Part shown: positions 1 to 9,251 of the stretch, one piece after another | Position numbering within the stretch: the first letter of the stretch is position 1 | Layout: the number at the start of each line of letters is the position of its first letter | The notes under the pieces: generated by a model | Seen by the model: the letters and a program-made list of their open reading frames with translations, nothing else | What the model was told of the DNA's origin: nothing | The model's database searches: none | Position numbers and translations under genes: made by a program | Assembly: GCF_001636315.1 (NCBI RefSeq) | Contig: NZ_KV440949.1 | Coordinates: 230,703-294,702 of the forward strand | Length of the DNA stretch: 64,000 nucleotides | Reading direction: 5' to 3' | Origin: Neobacillus mesonae | GTDB lineage: Bacteria > Bacillota > Bacilli > Bacillales > Cytobacillaceae

Positions 1-70
1 CACGAATGGCAGCACAGATTCTGCCAATTTCCTTTAATCCGTTAAGGTCTTCTTCAGTTTTTACAATCAT
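1..70 (-). CDS. map: methionine aminopeptidase, N-terminal fragment (runs off window)
   Basis: Only the first 23 codons lie in the window. They read MIVKTEEDLNGLKEIGRI and on to CAAIR, matching the N-terminal helix of type I methionine aminopeptidases, the enzymes that remove the initiator Met from nascent proteins. The metal-binding catalytic residues lie outside the window. The ATG at 70 is preceded by a weak AGTAGGG-like ribosome site; an in-frame ATG at 106 would add 12 residues. Identification rests on a short stretch, so it is moderate. Confidence 0.6.
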   Translation of the reverse strand, partial: MIVKTEEDLNGLKEIGRICAAIR

Positions 71-419
71 ACTTTTCCCTACTTCTTCATAGTTTTTGTA
101 ATTCATCCATATAACATTGTAGCTTTTCTTTGTTAAAAAAAACAAGTATATGTCCGATAGGTTTGATTTAGCAATCTATTATTGACTTTTATCAAGATAT
201 CAATGACTTATGAATTTTACTAATAAGTCATATCCGCATTTCAAATAGTCATAATCTTCGAATAATATTGACGACTATTATCCTATCCCATATAATCTGT
301 TTTATATCAGAATGTCTTTCCTTACTACCTAGAAAAGAGTAGCAAAAAATTTTCTACATAAAATAGCCAAAATGAACTAACCCATTTGGCTTAATGTTGA
401 AGGAGAGTGAGGTATATTA
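71..419. other. intergenic region upstream of the tau operon
   Basis: AT-rich divergent spacer between map (leftward) and tauC (rightward). It contains a perfect 9-bp inverted repeat, ATGACTTAT at 203-211 and ATAAGTCAT at 223-231, and a second hairpin at about 364-391 (AGCCAAA...TTTGGCT) just before the tauC ribosome site. No copy of the 17-bp dyad found upstream of ald is present. No gene is seen here. Confidence 0.5.
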
Positions 420-1310
420 ATGAATGCAAACATGAACAAAAAGGTTGACCAGGAAGCTGTTCCACTGTATGACACCGTAACATCTTTAGAACCTAAAAGA
501 GAAATGGAGATACCGGCAGTCATACGTAAGAAGAGAAAATGGAAAATCTCACAGGAAACTGGTATCATGTGGAGCTCGGTTGTCATCATTTTTTTACTAT
601 GGTATCTCATCACCAAGCTAAATATCTTCTCCGAAGTGTTTATCCCATCTCCAGCAAAAACTTGGGCCGCCTTTACCGATTTACTTGTAAATGGTTATAA
701 AGGTAATAGTTTATTATTTCATCTGCTAGATAGTCTATATCGATTATCGATTGCCTTCTTCTTTGCCTTAATCACAGCCGTTCCTTTAGGATTAATTAGT
801 GGTTATTCAACAAAAGTACGAGCTGCATTAGACCCCATCTTGGAATTCTACCGTCCGTTACCACCATTGTCATACTACACACTATTAATTTTATGGTTTG
901 GAATCGGTGACCTTTCAAAGGTTGCCTTACTATACCTTGCTGCGTTTGCTCCAATGTATATTGCCGCCGTTTCCGGTGTGAAAGGTGTCTTAGAGGATCG
1001 GATTCATTCCGCTACCTCATTAGGTGCAAATCAGTGGCAAACGTTCCGATATGTTATTTTTCCATCCTGTTTACCGGAAATCTTCACCGGCATGAGGACA
1101 GCGATTGGATTTGCCTATACCACTTTAGTCGCCTCCGAAATGGTTGCAGCAGTCTCAGGGATCGGGTGGTTAGTGCTCGATGCCAGTAAATACTTACGAA
1201 GCGACATCATGTATGTCGGAATAATATTAATGGGCATCACAGGGATTCTACTGGATCGAATTCTTCGTAAAATTGAAGTCAAAGTTATCCCATGGAAGGG
1301 CAAAGATTAA
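420..1310 (+). CDS. tauC: ABC transporter permease, taurine/sulfonate type
   Basis: Inner-membrane permease of a binding-protein-dependent importer. The 296-aa protein has a charged cytoplasmic N-terminal tail (about 1-45), then about six membrane segments of the BPD_transp_1 fold. The EAA-like loop that docks the ATPase is at about residues 198-218 (SATSLGANQWQTFRYVIFP). Sequence style and its association with a substrate-binding lipoprotein, an ATPase and the taurine enzymes downstream point to taurine or another sulfonate; aliphatic sulfonate (SsuC) is the alternative. The ATG at 420 follows GGAGAGTGAGG. First gene of tauCAB. Confidence 0.85.
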   Translation: MNANMNKKVDQEAVPLYDTVTSLEPKREMEIPAVIRKKRKWKISQETGIMWSSVVIIFLLWYLITKLNIFSEVFIPSPAKTWAAFTDLLVNGYKGNSLLFHLLDSLYRLSIAFFFALITAVPLGLISGYSTKVRAALDPILEFYRPLPPLSYYTLLILWFGIGDLSKVALLYLAAFAPMYIAAVSGVKGVLEDRIHSATSLGANQWQTFRYVIFPSCLPEIFTGMRTAIGFAYTTLVASEMVAAVSGIGWLVLDASKYLRSDIMYVGIILMGITGILLDRILRKIEVKVIPWKGKD

Positions 1311-1328
1311 AAAATTGGGGGTTAAGGG

Positions 1329-2357
1329 ATGAAAAACAGCAAAATAAAATGGCTTATAAGTTTAATGGTAGTTTTTGCACTATTAATGATTACCGCCTGC
1401 GGCAACAAAACAACATCTAAACCTGCTGACGGCAAAGTGGAATTTAGGATTGGCTATCAAGTCATTCCAAATGCGGAGCTGCTAGCAAAAGCCACCAAAA
1501 TGTTTGAAGAAAAATTCAAGGGTGTGACTGTTAAGCTTCATCAGTTTGAGGCGGCCGTTGATGTAAACACAGCGATGGCGGCAGGTGAAATTGATGCCGG
1601 ACTGATTGGCTCTAGTTCTGTCGCCTCCGGGGTGGCACAAAATTTGCCATACCAAGTCATTTGGCTGCACGATGTCATTGGTGATAATGAGGCATAAGTC
1701 GTCAAAAAAGACAGCGGTATAAAATCACTTGAAGATGTAGTTGGTAAAAAAATTGCCGTTTCTTTCGGATCAACGACGCATTACAGTTTGTTATCTGCTC
1801 TCAAATTAAAAGGAATTGACCAAAACAAGGTAACTATTCTAGACATGAAGCCTGCCGACATGCTAGCAGCGTGGAAACAAGGTCAAATCGATGGAGGGTA
1901 TGTCTGGTATCCGACACTAGGTGAAATGGTAAAGGACGGCAATATCGTTATTACAAGCCGCGACCTAGCTCAAGACGGCATTCTTACCGCTGATGTTGGG
2001 ATTGCAACAAAGGACTTTATTAAGAAACATCCTGATGTCTTAAAACAATATATTAAAATACTGGACGAAGCTGTAGGATCTTACCGCTCATCAAAAGACA
2101 CGGCAGCTGACGCAATGAAAAATGAATTAAACGTTTCAAAAGAAGACGCAGCATTTTTCATGGATCAATTAATTTGGTTAGATGCTAAAGAACAGGCCTC
2201 AGATCAATATCTTGGTACACCTGATAAAAAAGGGGCATTTGCCAAAGCTTTAAAAGATACAGCGGAATTCTTAAAAACACAAAAGGCGATTCAAACTGTA
2301 CCAGATTTAAAAGCATATGAAGATGCTATTGCGCCGCAATTTCTTCAACAGGATTAG
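1329..2357 (+). pseudogene. tauA: taurine ABC transporter substrate-binding lipoprotein, interrupted by a nonsense codon
   Basis: Encodes a TauA/SsuA-like periplasmic-type binding protein that would capture taurine outside the membrane. There is a lipoprotein signal peptide with lipobox ITAC (Cys24). The reading frame is open for 122 codons, hits TAA at 1695-1697, then continues in the same frame (GTC GTC AAA AAA...) to a stop at 2355-2357. The junction reads ...GDNEA-stop-VVKKDSG, where homologues are expected to have a hydrophobic residue; TTA to TAA is the simplest event. No base is gained or lost. The rest looks intact, so the lesion is recent, a sequencing error, or read through. The second half has no evident ribosome site of its own. 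Confidence 0.85.
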
Positions 2358-2360
2358 GAG

Positions 2361-3176
2361 GTGAGCCCCATTATTACTAGTCATGCTTTAAGAGAAACCA
2401 AGTCTGAATCCACAGTGATACAAATAAACAACGTCGGCTTAACCTATCAAACAGATAAGCAGGTCGTGACAGCGCTGCAAAATATTAATCTACAAATAAA
2501 AGAAGGAAGCTTCGTTTGCGTATTAGGACCTTCCGGCTGCGGAAAAACAACGTTATTACGAATATTAGCCGGCTTTCATCAAGCAACATCCGGTGAGGTA
2601 CTGCTTGACAACAAGCCGATTTCACCGAAACCTGACCGGCACCGGGGTGTTGTGTTCCAACAGCAAATGCTGTACCCCTGGTTGAACATAGAAGATAATG
2701 TTGGCTTTGGATTAAAAATGCGAAAGGTGCCACCGAAAGAACGACAAGAAATTGTAGACCATTATTTAGAAATGGTCGGTCTCTCGCAATTTAAGAAGGC
2801 AAAATCCTATGAGCTTTCCGGCGGGATGAAGCAAAGAGCATCCATTGCCCGCGTCTTAGCTAATGATCCGCGCATTGTCTTAATGGATGAGCCGTTCGGA
2901 GCTCTTGATGCAATGACAAAGGAACAGATGCAGGATAATATTCGCAAGATATGGAAGGAAACGCATAAAACTATTTTCTTCATTACCCATGACGTGGAGG
3001 AGGCCCTCTTATTAGGTACACATATTATCGTTTTGTCATCACGCCCTGGCCGAATCGTCAAGGAAATATACAGCGACCTCCCCTATAAAATCGAAGAAGG
3101 CAAAGGCCGCATGTATCGCTCAGATCCGGATTTCGTTAAAAGGCGTGAAGAAATAATTAGTATCATTTCTTCATAA
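2361..3176 (+). CDS. tauB: ABC transporter ATP-binding protein, taurine/sulfonate type
   Basis: Cytoplasmic ATPase that powers the TauC importer. Walker A GPSGCGKTT is at about residues 56-64, Q-loop near 96, signature LSGGMKQR at about 152-159, Walker B LMDEPFGALD at about 173-182, followed by the switch His (FITHDVEEA). Length (271 aa) is normal for SsuB/TauB. The start is unusual: the GTG at 2361 overlaps the AGGAGGTG ribosome site; an ATT at 2370 or 2373 in the same frame would have better spacing, while the nearby ATG at 2383 is out of frame. It follows tauA by 3 bp and is the last gene of the operon. Confidence 0.88.
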   Translation: MSPIITSHALRETKSESTVIQINNVGLTYQTDKQVVTALQNINLQIKEGSFVCVLGPSGCGKTTLLRILAGFHQATSGEVLLDNKPISPKPDRHRGVVFQQQMLYPWLNIEDNVGFGLKMRKVPPKERQEIVDHYLEMVGLSQFKKAKSYELSGGMKQRASIARVLANDPRIVLMDEPFGALDAMTKEQMQDNIRKIWKETHKTIFFITHDVEEALLLGTHIIVLSSRPGRIVKEIYSDLPYKIEEGKGRMYRSDPDFVKRREEIISIISS

Positions 3177-3189
3177 TTTAAAATAAAAA

Positions 3190-3226
3190 AAACCGCTTGA
3201 TTCCCAAGGATCAAGCGGTTTTTTAT
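3190..3226. terminator. bidirectional terminator after tauB
   Basis: Inverted repeat AACCGCTTGAT ... ATCAAGCGGTT (3191-3220) flanked by an A-run on the left and a T-run on the right. It can end tauCAB transcription rightward and that of the YitT-like gene leftward. Confidence 0.85.
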
Positions 3227-3832
3227 TCAATTATTAACGGCAAGCCCTTTCTCTATAACGGCTGCTGATTTTCTAGTTAGTAATTTTTTCAGGATGAAGG
3301 AATAAATAAATGTAAATGCCCCCCCTTTTATGATAGAAGTCCAGCCAAATATCGTGAATCCAAATAACAAAACCAGGTAATTAAGCATCCTGATGGCAAT
3401 AGCAATATCTATTTTTTTATTTCTTTGATGCAAAATGATAGCTATGACATCCACCCCTACCGTTGTGGAATTGGCGGAAATACATAGGTAATATCCTATA
3501 GCAATGAACACAGTTGCCAATATGATCGAGGGAATGATCGTTAAATGAATGCTAATAGGCAAGGAGTAAGATAAATTAAAGAAGATTAAGTAGCAGATAC
3601 TGCTTAAGATTGACTTAAAAAAATATCCCTTGCCAAGAAAGATTAAACATAACAGTAATAGCAGGATCGTAATCAAATTTGCAAGATTCGTAACCCCCGC
3701 CCCAGAAAGAGCATTACATATCATCGCCAAGCTAGTGACCCCGCCATTAATGATTTCATGTGGAACAACTAAATAAGCATAAGAACAGCCTATAAAAATA
3801 TTACCCAAAATTATTTTTATTACATCCTTCAT
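3227..3832 (-). CDS. YitT/YczE-like multi-pass membrane protein
   Basis: A 201-aa integral membrane protein with about five or six hydrophobic helices. The motif PHEIINGGVTSLAMI near residues 24-38 is typical of the YitT (DUF161) family, whose members usually carry a soluble C-terminal DUF2179 domain; this one ends right after the membrane part, so it is a short form. Molecular function of the family is not established. It lies after the permease at 3921 with a terminator between them, so it is probably a separate unit. Ribosome site is a weak GAAGGGAATT upstream of the ATG. Confidence 0.6.
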   Translation of the reverse strand: MKDVIKIILGNIFIGCSYAYLVVPHEIINGGVTSLAMICNALSGAGVTNLANLITILLLLLCLIFLGKGYFFKSILSSICYLIFFNLSYSLPISIHLTIIPSIILATVFIAIGYYLCISANSTTVGVDVIAIILHQRNKKIDIAIAIRMLNYLVLLFGFTIFGWTSIIKGGAFTFIYSFILKKLLTRKSAAVIEKGLAVNN

Positions 3833-3865
3833 TTTTCTTAATTCCCTTCTCTGAATAAAAAAATA

Positions 3866-3900
3866 AAAAGCTTTTATTATGGGGATAAATAAAAGCCTTT
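3866..3900 (-). terminator. terminator after the amino-acid permease
   Basis: On the minus strand an AAAGGCTTTTATT arm pairs with an AATAAAAGCTTT arm and is followed by a T-rich run, directly after the stop of the permease at 3921. Confidence 0.7.
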
Positions 3901-3920
3901 TACTTTCTTATATAGAATTT

Positions 3921-5321
3921 TTATGCACCTTGCTGCATTTCATTCGGTTCATCATTATATCTTGGAGCAATCTTAATTTGATAATAAACTAACAGGATTA
4001 CGAGCCAGCCAATTCCTGAAAAGACAGAAACCCTGGTTAATGGGGAATAAACGATTGCAGCAAATGCCCCTACTAACATGATGATCCCAAGGATAGGGAG
4101 AACCGGCCATAATGGCATTGGGTATTGTAATTTTACTCCGCTCTTTTCCATTTTACTCCTAAACAATATCTCTAATATTAAAATGACGATCCATGTAAAT
4201 AATGAGGCAAAAGCTGAGGCACTGGTTATCCAAATATAAACATAGTCCGGAGATAGGTATGTGATAATCGTACCAATGGACATTGCACCTGCTGTAGCAT
4301 AAGTAGCCATGTATGGAATCTTATTTCGGTTTATTTTCGTTAGTCGAGCCGGCATATTTTTATCCTCTGCCATACTATAAAGGATTCGGCTTGCTCCGTA
4401 CACACCAGTATTACAAGAAGAGAGTGCCGAGAAGATAATTAATAGATTCATAATTGTAGCAACTAATGGGATTCCTGCCTTCATGAAAATTAAAATATAA
4501 GGGCTTTCCCCTGCCTTCAATAATTCACTCCATGGATAGGCGGCAAGCATAATTAAAATAGAACCAATGTAAAAAAATGAAATTCGGAATGTTACGGTCC
4601 TAAACGCTTTTGGTAAAGATTTTGCAGGATTTTGGGATTCTCCTGCTTCAACCGCAAGTGTTTCAATGCCGCTATACCCCTGAATGACTAAGGAAATAAC
4701 AGAAATCACACCTACCCAGCCAAATGGCAAAAATCCTCCATGAGCCCAAAGGTTAGTTAAGCCTACTACTTTCCCATCATTGAAAACCCCGGTTAAGATC
4801 ATGAGTGCCCCAAATATCATAAACCCAATAATCGTCATAACTTTTAAAATAGCAAAGACGAATTCGATTTCTCCAAAAACTCTTACTACCAGCAAATTAC
4901 ATAAGGTAAACAATCCCAAAGCAACTAACCCAGGGATCCACGCCGGAAAATTAGGATACCAAAATTGTATTAACTTCCCGATGGCAGCTAACTCTGACAT
5001 GACCGTCGCTACCCAGAAAAACCACCACATGCCCCCGGTAATAAAGCCCATCCGCGGCCCTAACAAATCATGAGCATAGCTGCTGAAAGAACCGGCAATT
5101 GGTTTTTCAACAGTCATTTCCCCCAACGATCTCATCACAATGGCTACGATAACACCTGCTATAATATAGGCAATAATAATTCCCGGCCCGGCAAGTCTGA
5201 CCGCCTCGGAAGCACCATAGAATAACCCTACCCCTATTACTCCTCCTAATGCTAAGAACTGAATATGCCGATCTTTTAAACTACGATCCAACTTTGAATG
5301 GTTATTCTGATCTGCGTTCAT
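3921..5321 (-). CDS. amino acid permease of the AAT/APC family
   Basis: A 466-aa, 12-helix secondary transporter. The N-terminal RHIQFLALGGVIGVGLFYG stretch (about 19-37) and the EMTVEKPIAGSFSSYA segment are hallmarks of the amino-acid-transporter (GabP/ProY-like) branch of the APC superfamily. Substrate cannot be read from sequence. Context suggests taurine, hypotaurine or alanine: 265 bp upstream is a 17-bp dyad nearly identical to that in front of ald in the same cluster, overlapping a predicted promoter. Start ATG at 5321 follows CAGGAGG. Transcribed leftward and closed by the terminator at 3866-3900. Confidence 0.82.
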   Translation of the reverse strand: MNADQNNHSKLDRSLKDRHIQFLALGGVIGVGLFYGASEAVRLAGPGIIIAYIIAGVIVAIVMRSLGEMTVEKPIAGSFSSYAHDLLGPRMGFITGGMWWFFWVATVMSELAAIGKLIQFWYPNFPAWIPGLVALGLFTLCNLLVVRVFGEIEFVFAILKVMTIIGFMIFGALMILTGVFNDGKVVGLTNLWAHGGFLPFGWVGVISVISLVIQGYSGIETLAVEAGESQNPAKSLPKAFRTVTFRISFFYIGSILIMLAAYPWSELLKAGESPYILIFMKAGIPLVATIMNLLIIFSALSSCNTGVYGASRILYSMAEDKNMPARLTKINRNKIPYMATYATAGAMSIGTIITYLSPDYVYIWITSASAFASLFTWIVILILEILFRSKMEKSGVKLQYPMPLWPVLPILGIIMLVGAFAAIVYSPLTRVSVFSGIGWLVILLVYYQIKIAPRYNDEPNEMQQGA

Positions 5322-5585
5322 TTACTCGTCCTCCTGCCTTTATGTGGATAAACTTTTTATTTCTTAATTTCACCAAAGGTCCTTGAGGAAACATTTATTT
5401 TTAAATCGCCAACTGGATACGCTTTCAATCTTGCTGGTTTAACATTCATTGAAAGATTTAAAAATAGGGCCTTCCCGATCAAAAAGCCCCTGCACCTCAG
5501 AGCATCACACATTTGAACCGTTGTTTTTCTATTCCTACATCCACTAGCATTCCTTCACCCCCTTAGAAGGTTAAAATCATGATGT

Positions 5586-5602
5586 CAGGTCATCCTTACC
5601 AG
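5586..5602. promoter_or_regulatory. putative GntR operator in front of the AAT permease
   Basis: The sequence CAGGTCATCCTTACCAG is an imperfect dyad of form CxGGT-N7-ACCxG. It matches the site at 11867-11883 at 16 of 17 positions. It lies about 11 bp downstream of the inferred transcription start, a repressor-like position. The regulator at 12027-12749 is the obvious candidate, which is inference. Confidence 0.6.
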
Positions 5603-5619
5603 TTTAATTCCTTAATAAC

Positions 5620-5648
5620 ATTAAAACACATAGATTCTAACTGTTCAA
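5620..5648 (-). promoter_or_regulatory. sigma-A-type promoter for the AAT permease
   Basis: On the minus strand TTGAAC (5648-5643), a 17-bp spacer and TTTAAT (5625-5620). The operator-like dyad follows immediately downstream. Confidence 0.5.
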
Positions 5649-5769
5649 TATTTTCTAACTATGTAGAATATTTAATATTCTTATATATTCTATTAATAAA
5701 ATAAAACCCACTAACCATAGGGATTAGGGATTTTATTTCAAAATAACAGAAAGGAAACATTATTGTAAT

Positions 5770-7281
5770 TTATATTTCTATATTAATGGGGGTTTCCCTA
5801 GAAGACTTTGAAGTTGATCTTCCAGTTGAAAGAGTTTTCCCTGTGATGTAAAAATCAAGTGTTTCTTTAGGAATTTGTTGATACTCTTTTCTTTTCAGAA
5901 GATAAAAGAATAGGCCAAGCACACTCCAAACAACTAACGCAATGAGCGAAGGTGTTCCTAAGGAGGATGGTGAACTAGGGATAAGCAGTAAGCCTAAAAA
6001 GCTAATACTTGAAATAATCCCGATTAGGCAAATGAATTTCTTTAATGGAGAAACTAACCCATTTGAATTTTCTTCACCGATATCTAAACTTTTTCCGTTT
6101 TCGTTCCATTTAAATAACTTATAGGCTGTACAACATGTATAAAGATAAGCAATCGTAACACCAGTTGCAGACATATCTACCACCCACAGCAATGCTGGTC
6201 TGCCAAACCATGGAGCAAATAAACAGAAGACTGCCGTAAAGATAATTCCAACATAAGGAGTTTTGTATTTTGGATGCAATTTTCCAAATGCTGCAGGCAA
6301 GATCTTGGCTCTCCCCATTGCAAACATGAGACGGCTGGAGGATACGTAAAAACCATTCAAGCCTGTAAAAACTCCCATAAGCAAGGAAATACAGAGCATA
6401 ATCATTCCAGCTATGCCTAAAGTATTAGAGACAACATCTGCTGTTCCCCAAATAGGTTTACCTTCAACTAATTGCTGCCAAGGATTTGCAACTGCTGTTG
6501 CAATAACCATAAAAGAATAAAGAATCGCAGCAAAAATTAGGGAATAAATGATTAGGGAAAATGCTTTCTTAGGTGGAAAGTTAAATTCTTCTGCTGCTTG
6601 AGGAACATTATCAAATCCAACATATGCCCATGGAGCAATTGCCAGGATTGCGAGAATGCCAGTAATCGCTGGTATACCAGGTTTCATTAATGGCTTTAGA
6701 TTATCCAGGCTAGTATTAGGATTGAGCAGCATACTAATCGTTAATAATAAAACTCCCGCGACGAGAATAACACAAAAGATGAACTGAATTTGACCTGAGA
6801 GGGAACTACCTTTGACATTAAAATAAGCAAACAAGATGATTGCAATACTAGCAATTAAGACTTCTCCAAGATAGACTTGCCATCCGTTCGTTTCATACAA
6901 AAAGACAACATTCGTAATGGAAGGTATTACAAATTTTCCTAGTAATGCAAGCGCAGAGGCGTTTAAAGCAACAATACTAATATATCCTAATGTTAAGAAC
7001 CAGCCGCAAATATAGGCATGCGTTCTCCCAAACCCGACATAAGCGTAGGCAAATTCCCCGCCGGAAACCGGAAGCTTTTCAATTAAAATGCCATAACTTA
7101 CAGCGATTAACATCATAATAAGACCGCCAAGGATTAAACCGATAATAACTCCGAGGGGTCCGGCTTTTGCCATCCAATCCGTAGGGAGGATGAAACATCC
7201 CCAGCCAATAGCTGATCCTAAAGCGATTGCCCATATCCAACTTGGTTTAAAACTTTTTTCCAGTTCAACCCTTCTTTCCAT
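5770..7281 (-). CDS. APC family permease linked to taurine catabolism
   Basis: A 503-aa, roughly 12-helix APC-superfamily transporter, distinct in sequence from the AAT permease next to it. The N-terminal GSAIGWGCFILPTDWMAKAGPLG segment is the conserved first helix and unwound region. Substrate is unknown; lying directly behind xsc on the same strand suggests taurine or a related amino acid. I place the start at ATG 7281 because GGAGG precedes it with about 10 bp spacing; an upstream ATG at 7305 would add 8 residues and lacks a site. A terminator-like hairpin lies between xsc and this gene, so it may have its own promoter. Confidence 0.8.
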   Translation of the reverse strand: MERRVELEKSFKPSWIWAIALGSAIGWGCFILPTDWMAKAGPLGVIIGLILGGLIMMLIAVSYGILIEKLPVSGGEFAYAYVGFGRTHAYICGWFLTLGYISIVALNASALALLGKFVIPSITNVVFLYETNGWQVYLGEVLIASIAIILFAYFNVKGSSLSGQIQFIFCVILVAGVLLLTISMLLNPNTSLDNLKPLMKPGIPAITGILAILAIAPWAYVGFDNVPQAAEEFNFPPKKAFSLIIYSLIFAAILYSFMVIATAVANPWQQLVEGKPIWGTADVVSNTLGIAGMIMLCISLLMGVFTGLNGFYVSSSRLMFAMGRAKILPAAFGKLHPKYKTPYVGIIFTAVFCLFAPWFGRPALLWVVDMSATGVTIAYLYTCCTAYKLFKWNENGKSLDIGEENSNGLVSPLKKFICLIGIISSISFLGLLLIPSSPSSLGTPSLIALVVWSVLGLFFYLLKRKEYQQIPKETLDFYITGKTLSTGRSTSKSSRETPINIEI

Positions 7282-7409
7282 ATAAAATGTACCTCCATAT
7301 TTCATTTATTTTTTCTCTATTGTGAATTGATTTTTTTATTTATAACATTTCCAACTTTTAAAGGTGTAAATATTCCCAGTATTTCTCATAGGACTTTTGG
7401 ATTATTTCT

Positions 7410-7450
7410 AAAGAAAAAGGGGCTTAGACTATTGCCTGGCCCCTTTTCTT
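7410..7450 (-). terminator. terminator after xsc
   Basis: Minus strand AAGAAAAGGGGC pairs with GCCCCTTTTTCTT across a 15-nt loop; the distal arm is U-rich. It would end or reduce transcription before the permease gene. Confidence 0.7.
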
Positions 7451-7459
7451 CATTTTATC

Positions 7460-9229
7460 TTACCAGTTACGGTGATCTAAATGTGCATACTTAGGAAGTA
7501 GACGTACTGGCATTTTCAAAGCATCTTTTCTGAATGGTGGTGCCAATTGTGTTCCATCTACATGAATGTCAATAACAGTTGGTTTGCCTGACTCAATTGC
7601 CTTTTGAACTGCAGGCCCTAAATCTTCAGGTTGATCAACACTTACTCCTACTGCACCCATTGATCTTGCAACTTCTGCAAAATCAGGGTTTTGAATATCT
7701 GCACCTACAAAACGGTTGTTGTAGAAGTCAACTTGGTTTTTCTTCTCTGCACACCATGCATGGTTATTAAACACACAAGCAACTACTGGAATATTTTCTT
7801 CAACAGCTGTGCTTACTTCATGCAAGCTCATACCCCACGCACCGTCACCTACAATCGCAACTACTGGACTATTTGGATTAGCAAGCTTTGCACCTAATGC
7901 AGATGGATAAGCAAATCCAGTATTGCCAAATGTTAAGGCAGCTATATGTTGGCGGCCATTATTAAATTTCAAGTATGCATTTGCTGTTGAAGATACGTTA
8001 CCGATATCAGTTGTAACGATTGTATTTTCAGGCAATGCTTTTGTCAGCTCTAGCAGCGCACGGCGAGGGTTAATTGGATTGCCGTCTACCATAGCTAGAT
8101 CAACTAATTCTTTTTCCCATTGAGCTTTAAGTTCTGCTACTTGGCGCAGTGTTTCTTGATTTGGCGCTAAATTTGGCGTTCTTTCTTTCAAACGCTTAGC
8201 GATTTCAACAGAAGCAGCGTTCGCATCACCGATAATCCCCACTTCCACTGGATGTGTACGGGCAATATTACGTGGATTAATGTCCACTTGAATAATCTTA
8301 GCTTGTTTCGGGAAGTAATCAATGTCATAGCAAGGAAGTGTTCCAAATACGGATAAACGAGTACCAATTGCTAACACTACGTCTGCATCTTTAAGTGCGT
8401 ACATAGCTGCTTTTGATCCCATATAACCGATTGGTCCCACTGCTAACGCATGATTAGCTGGGAATGCATCATTATGCATGTAAGAAACAGCCACAGGTGT
8501 AGTAAGGTGTTCCGCGATTTCTTTTACTGCTTCAATTCCGTCAGAATCAACAACACCTCGGCCGGAAATGATAACAGGATTTTTAGCATTTGATAATAAT
8601 TCAACAGCTTTATCAATTAACTCTAAAGATCCACAGCCACGATTATCAACACGATATTGGTGCGGCTCTAAAATGACATCTTCTAATTCGCCATAGAAGT
8701 AGTCACGCGGGATATCGAATAATACTGGACCGCGCTCAGCGTAAGCAATACGAAATGCAGTTCTTAAGCAATCTGCTACACGGCTTGGATGAGTTACACG
8801 AACTGTTTCCTTTGTAATCGCTTTAAACACAGATACTTGGTCACACTCTTGGAAGCCGTCCCAGCCGACAGTTGGAGTTCCAGCAGATGGAGAGATGACG
8901 ACCATTGGTGTATGTGCTTGGTTTGCAGCAGCAACAGAAGTTACCATGTTTGTGATACCAGGGCCATTTTGACCAATAACTACGCCAGCTACACCGCTTA
9001 CTCTTGTATAGGCATCAGCCATATGGGCAGCACTTTGTTCATGGCGAACCCCGATAAAGCGGATTCCAGCCTCTGGTAATAGGTCAAGCATATCCATAAA
9101 TGCAGAACCTAAGATACCGGAAATATGCTTTACTCCTTCTGCCACTAGTGTTTCTACAATCGCCTCACTTGGAGTCATTTTCACTTTTTTCGTTTGAATT
9201 TGTTGTAATTCTTTTTCTACTTTTGCCAT
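7460..9229 (-). CDS. xsc: sulfoacetaldehyde acetyltransferase
   Basis: Thiamine-diphosphate enzyme (EC 2.3.3.15) that converts sulfoacetaldehyde and phosphate to acetyl phosphate and sulfite in the cytoplasm. The 589-aa protein has the three-domain acetolactate-synthase-like fold. The activating Glu is in [13 protein letters not shown] near residue 62, and the ThDP motif begins [11 protein letters not shown] near residue 460 and ends in FNN. Length and the conserved stretches ([33 protein letters not shown]) match Xsc rather than biosynthetic acetolactate synthase, and the adjacent tpa and ald genes support this. It sits 22 bp behind tpa. The phosphotransacetylase and sulfite-handling steps are not encoded nearby. 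Confidence 0.95.
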   Translation of the reverse strand: MAKVEKELQQIQTKKVKMTPSEAIVETLVAEGVKHISGILGSAFMDMLDLLPEAGIRFIGVRHEQSAAHMADAYTRVSGVAGVVIGQNGPGITNMVTSVAAANQAHTPMVVISPSAGTPTVGWDGFQECDQVSVFKAITKETVRVTHPSRVADCLRTAFRIAYAERGPVLFDIPRDYFYGELEDVILEPHQYRVDNRGCGSLELIDKAVELLSNAKNPVIISGRGVVDSDGIEAVKEIAEHLTTPVAVSYMHNDAFPANHALAVGPIGYMGSKAAMYALKDADVVLAIGTRLSVFGTLPCYDIDYFPKQAKIIQVDINPRNIARTHPVEVGIIGDANAASVEIAKRLKERTPNLAPNQETLRQVAELKAQWEKELVDLAMVDGNPINPRRALLELTKALPENTIVTTDIGNVSSTANAYLKFNNGRQHIAALTFGNTGFAYPSALGAKLANPNSPVVAIVGDGAWGMSLHEVSTAVEENIPVVACVFNNHAWCAEKKNQVDFYNNRFVGADIQNPDFAEVARSMGAVGVSVDQPEDLGPAVQKAIESGKPTVIDIHVDGTQLAPPFRKDALKMPVRLLPKYAHLDHRNW

Positions 9230-9251
9230 TTACAGCACAACCCTTCTATTA

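Larger units (their letters stand above)
5322..5769. other. 448-bp leader/intergenic region between two permease genes
   Basis: Holds a predicted promoter (5620-5648), a 17-bp dyad (5586-5602) and, on the minus strand, a 51-codon open frame (5357-5512, MCDALRC...FGEIKK) between the promoter and the permease start. That short frame has no convincing ribosome site, so it is either chance, a leader peptide or a decayed gene. An AT-rich palindromic stretch lies at about 5645-5690. Confidence 0.4.
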
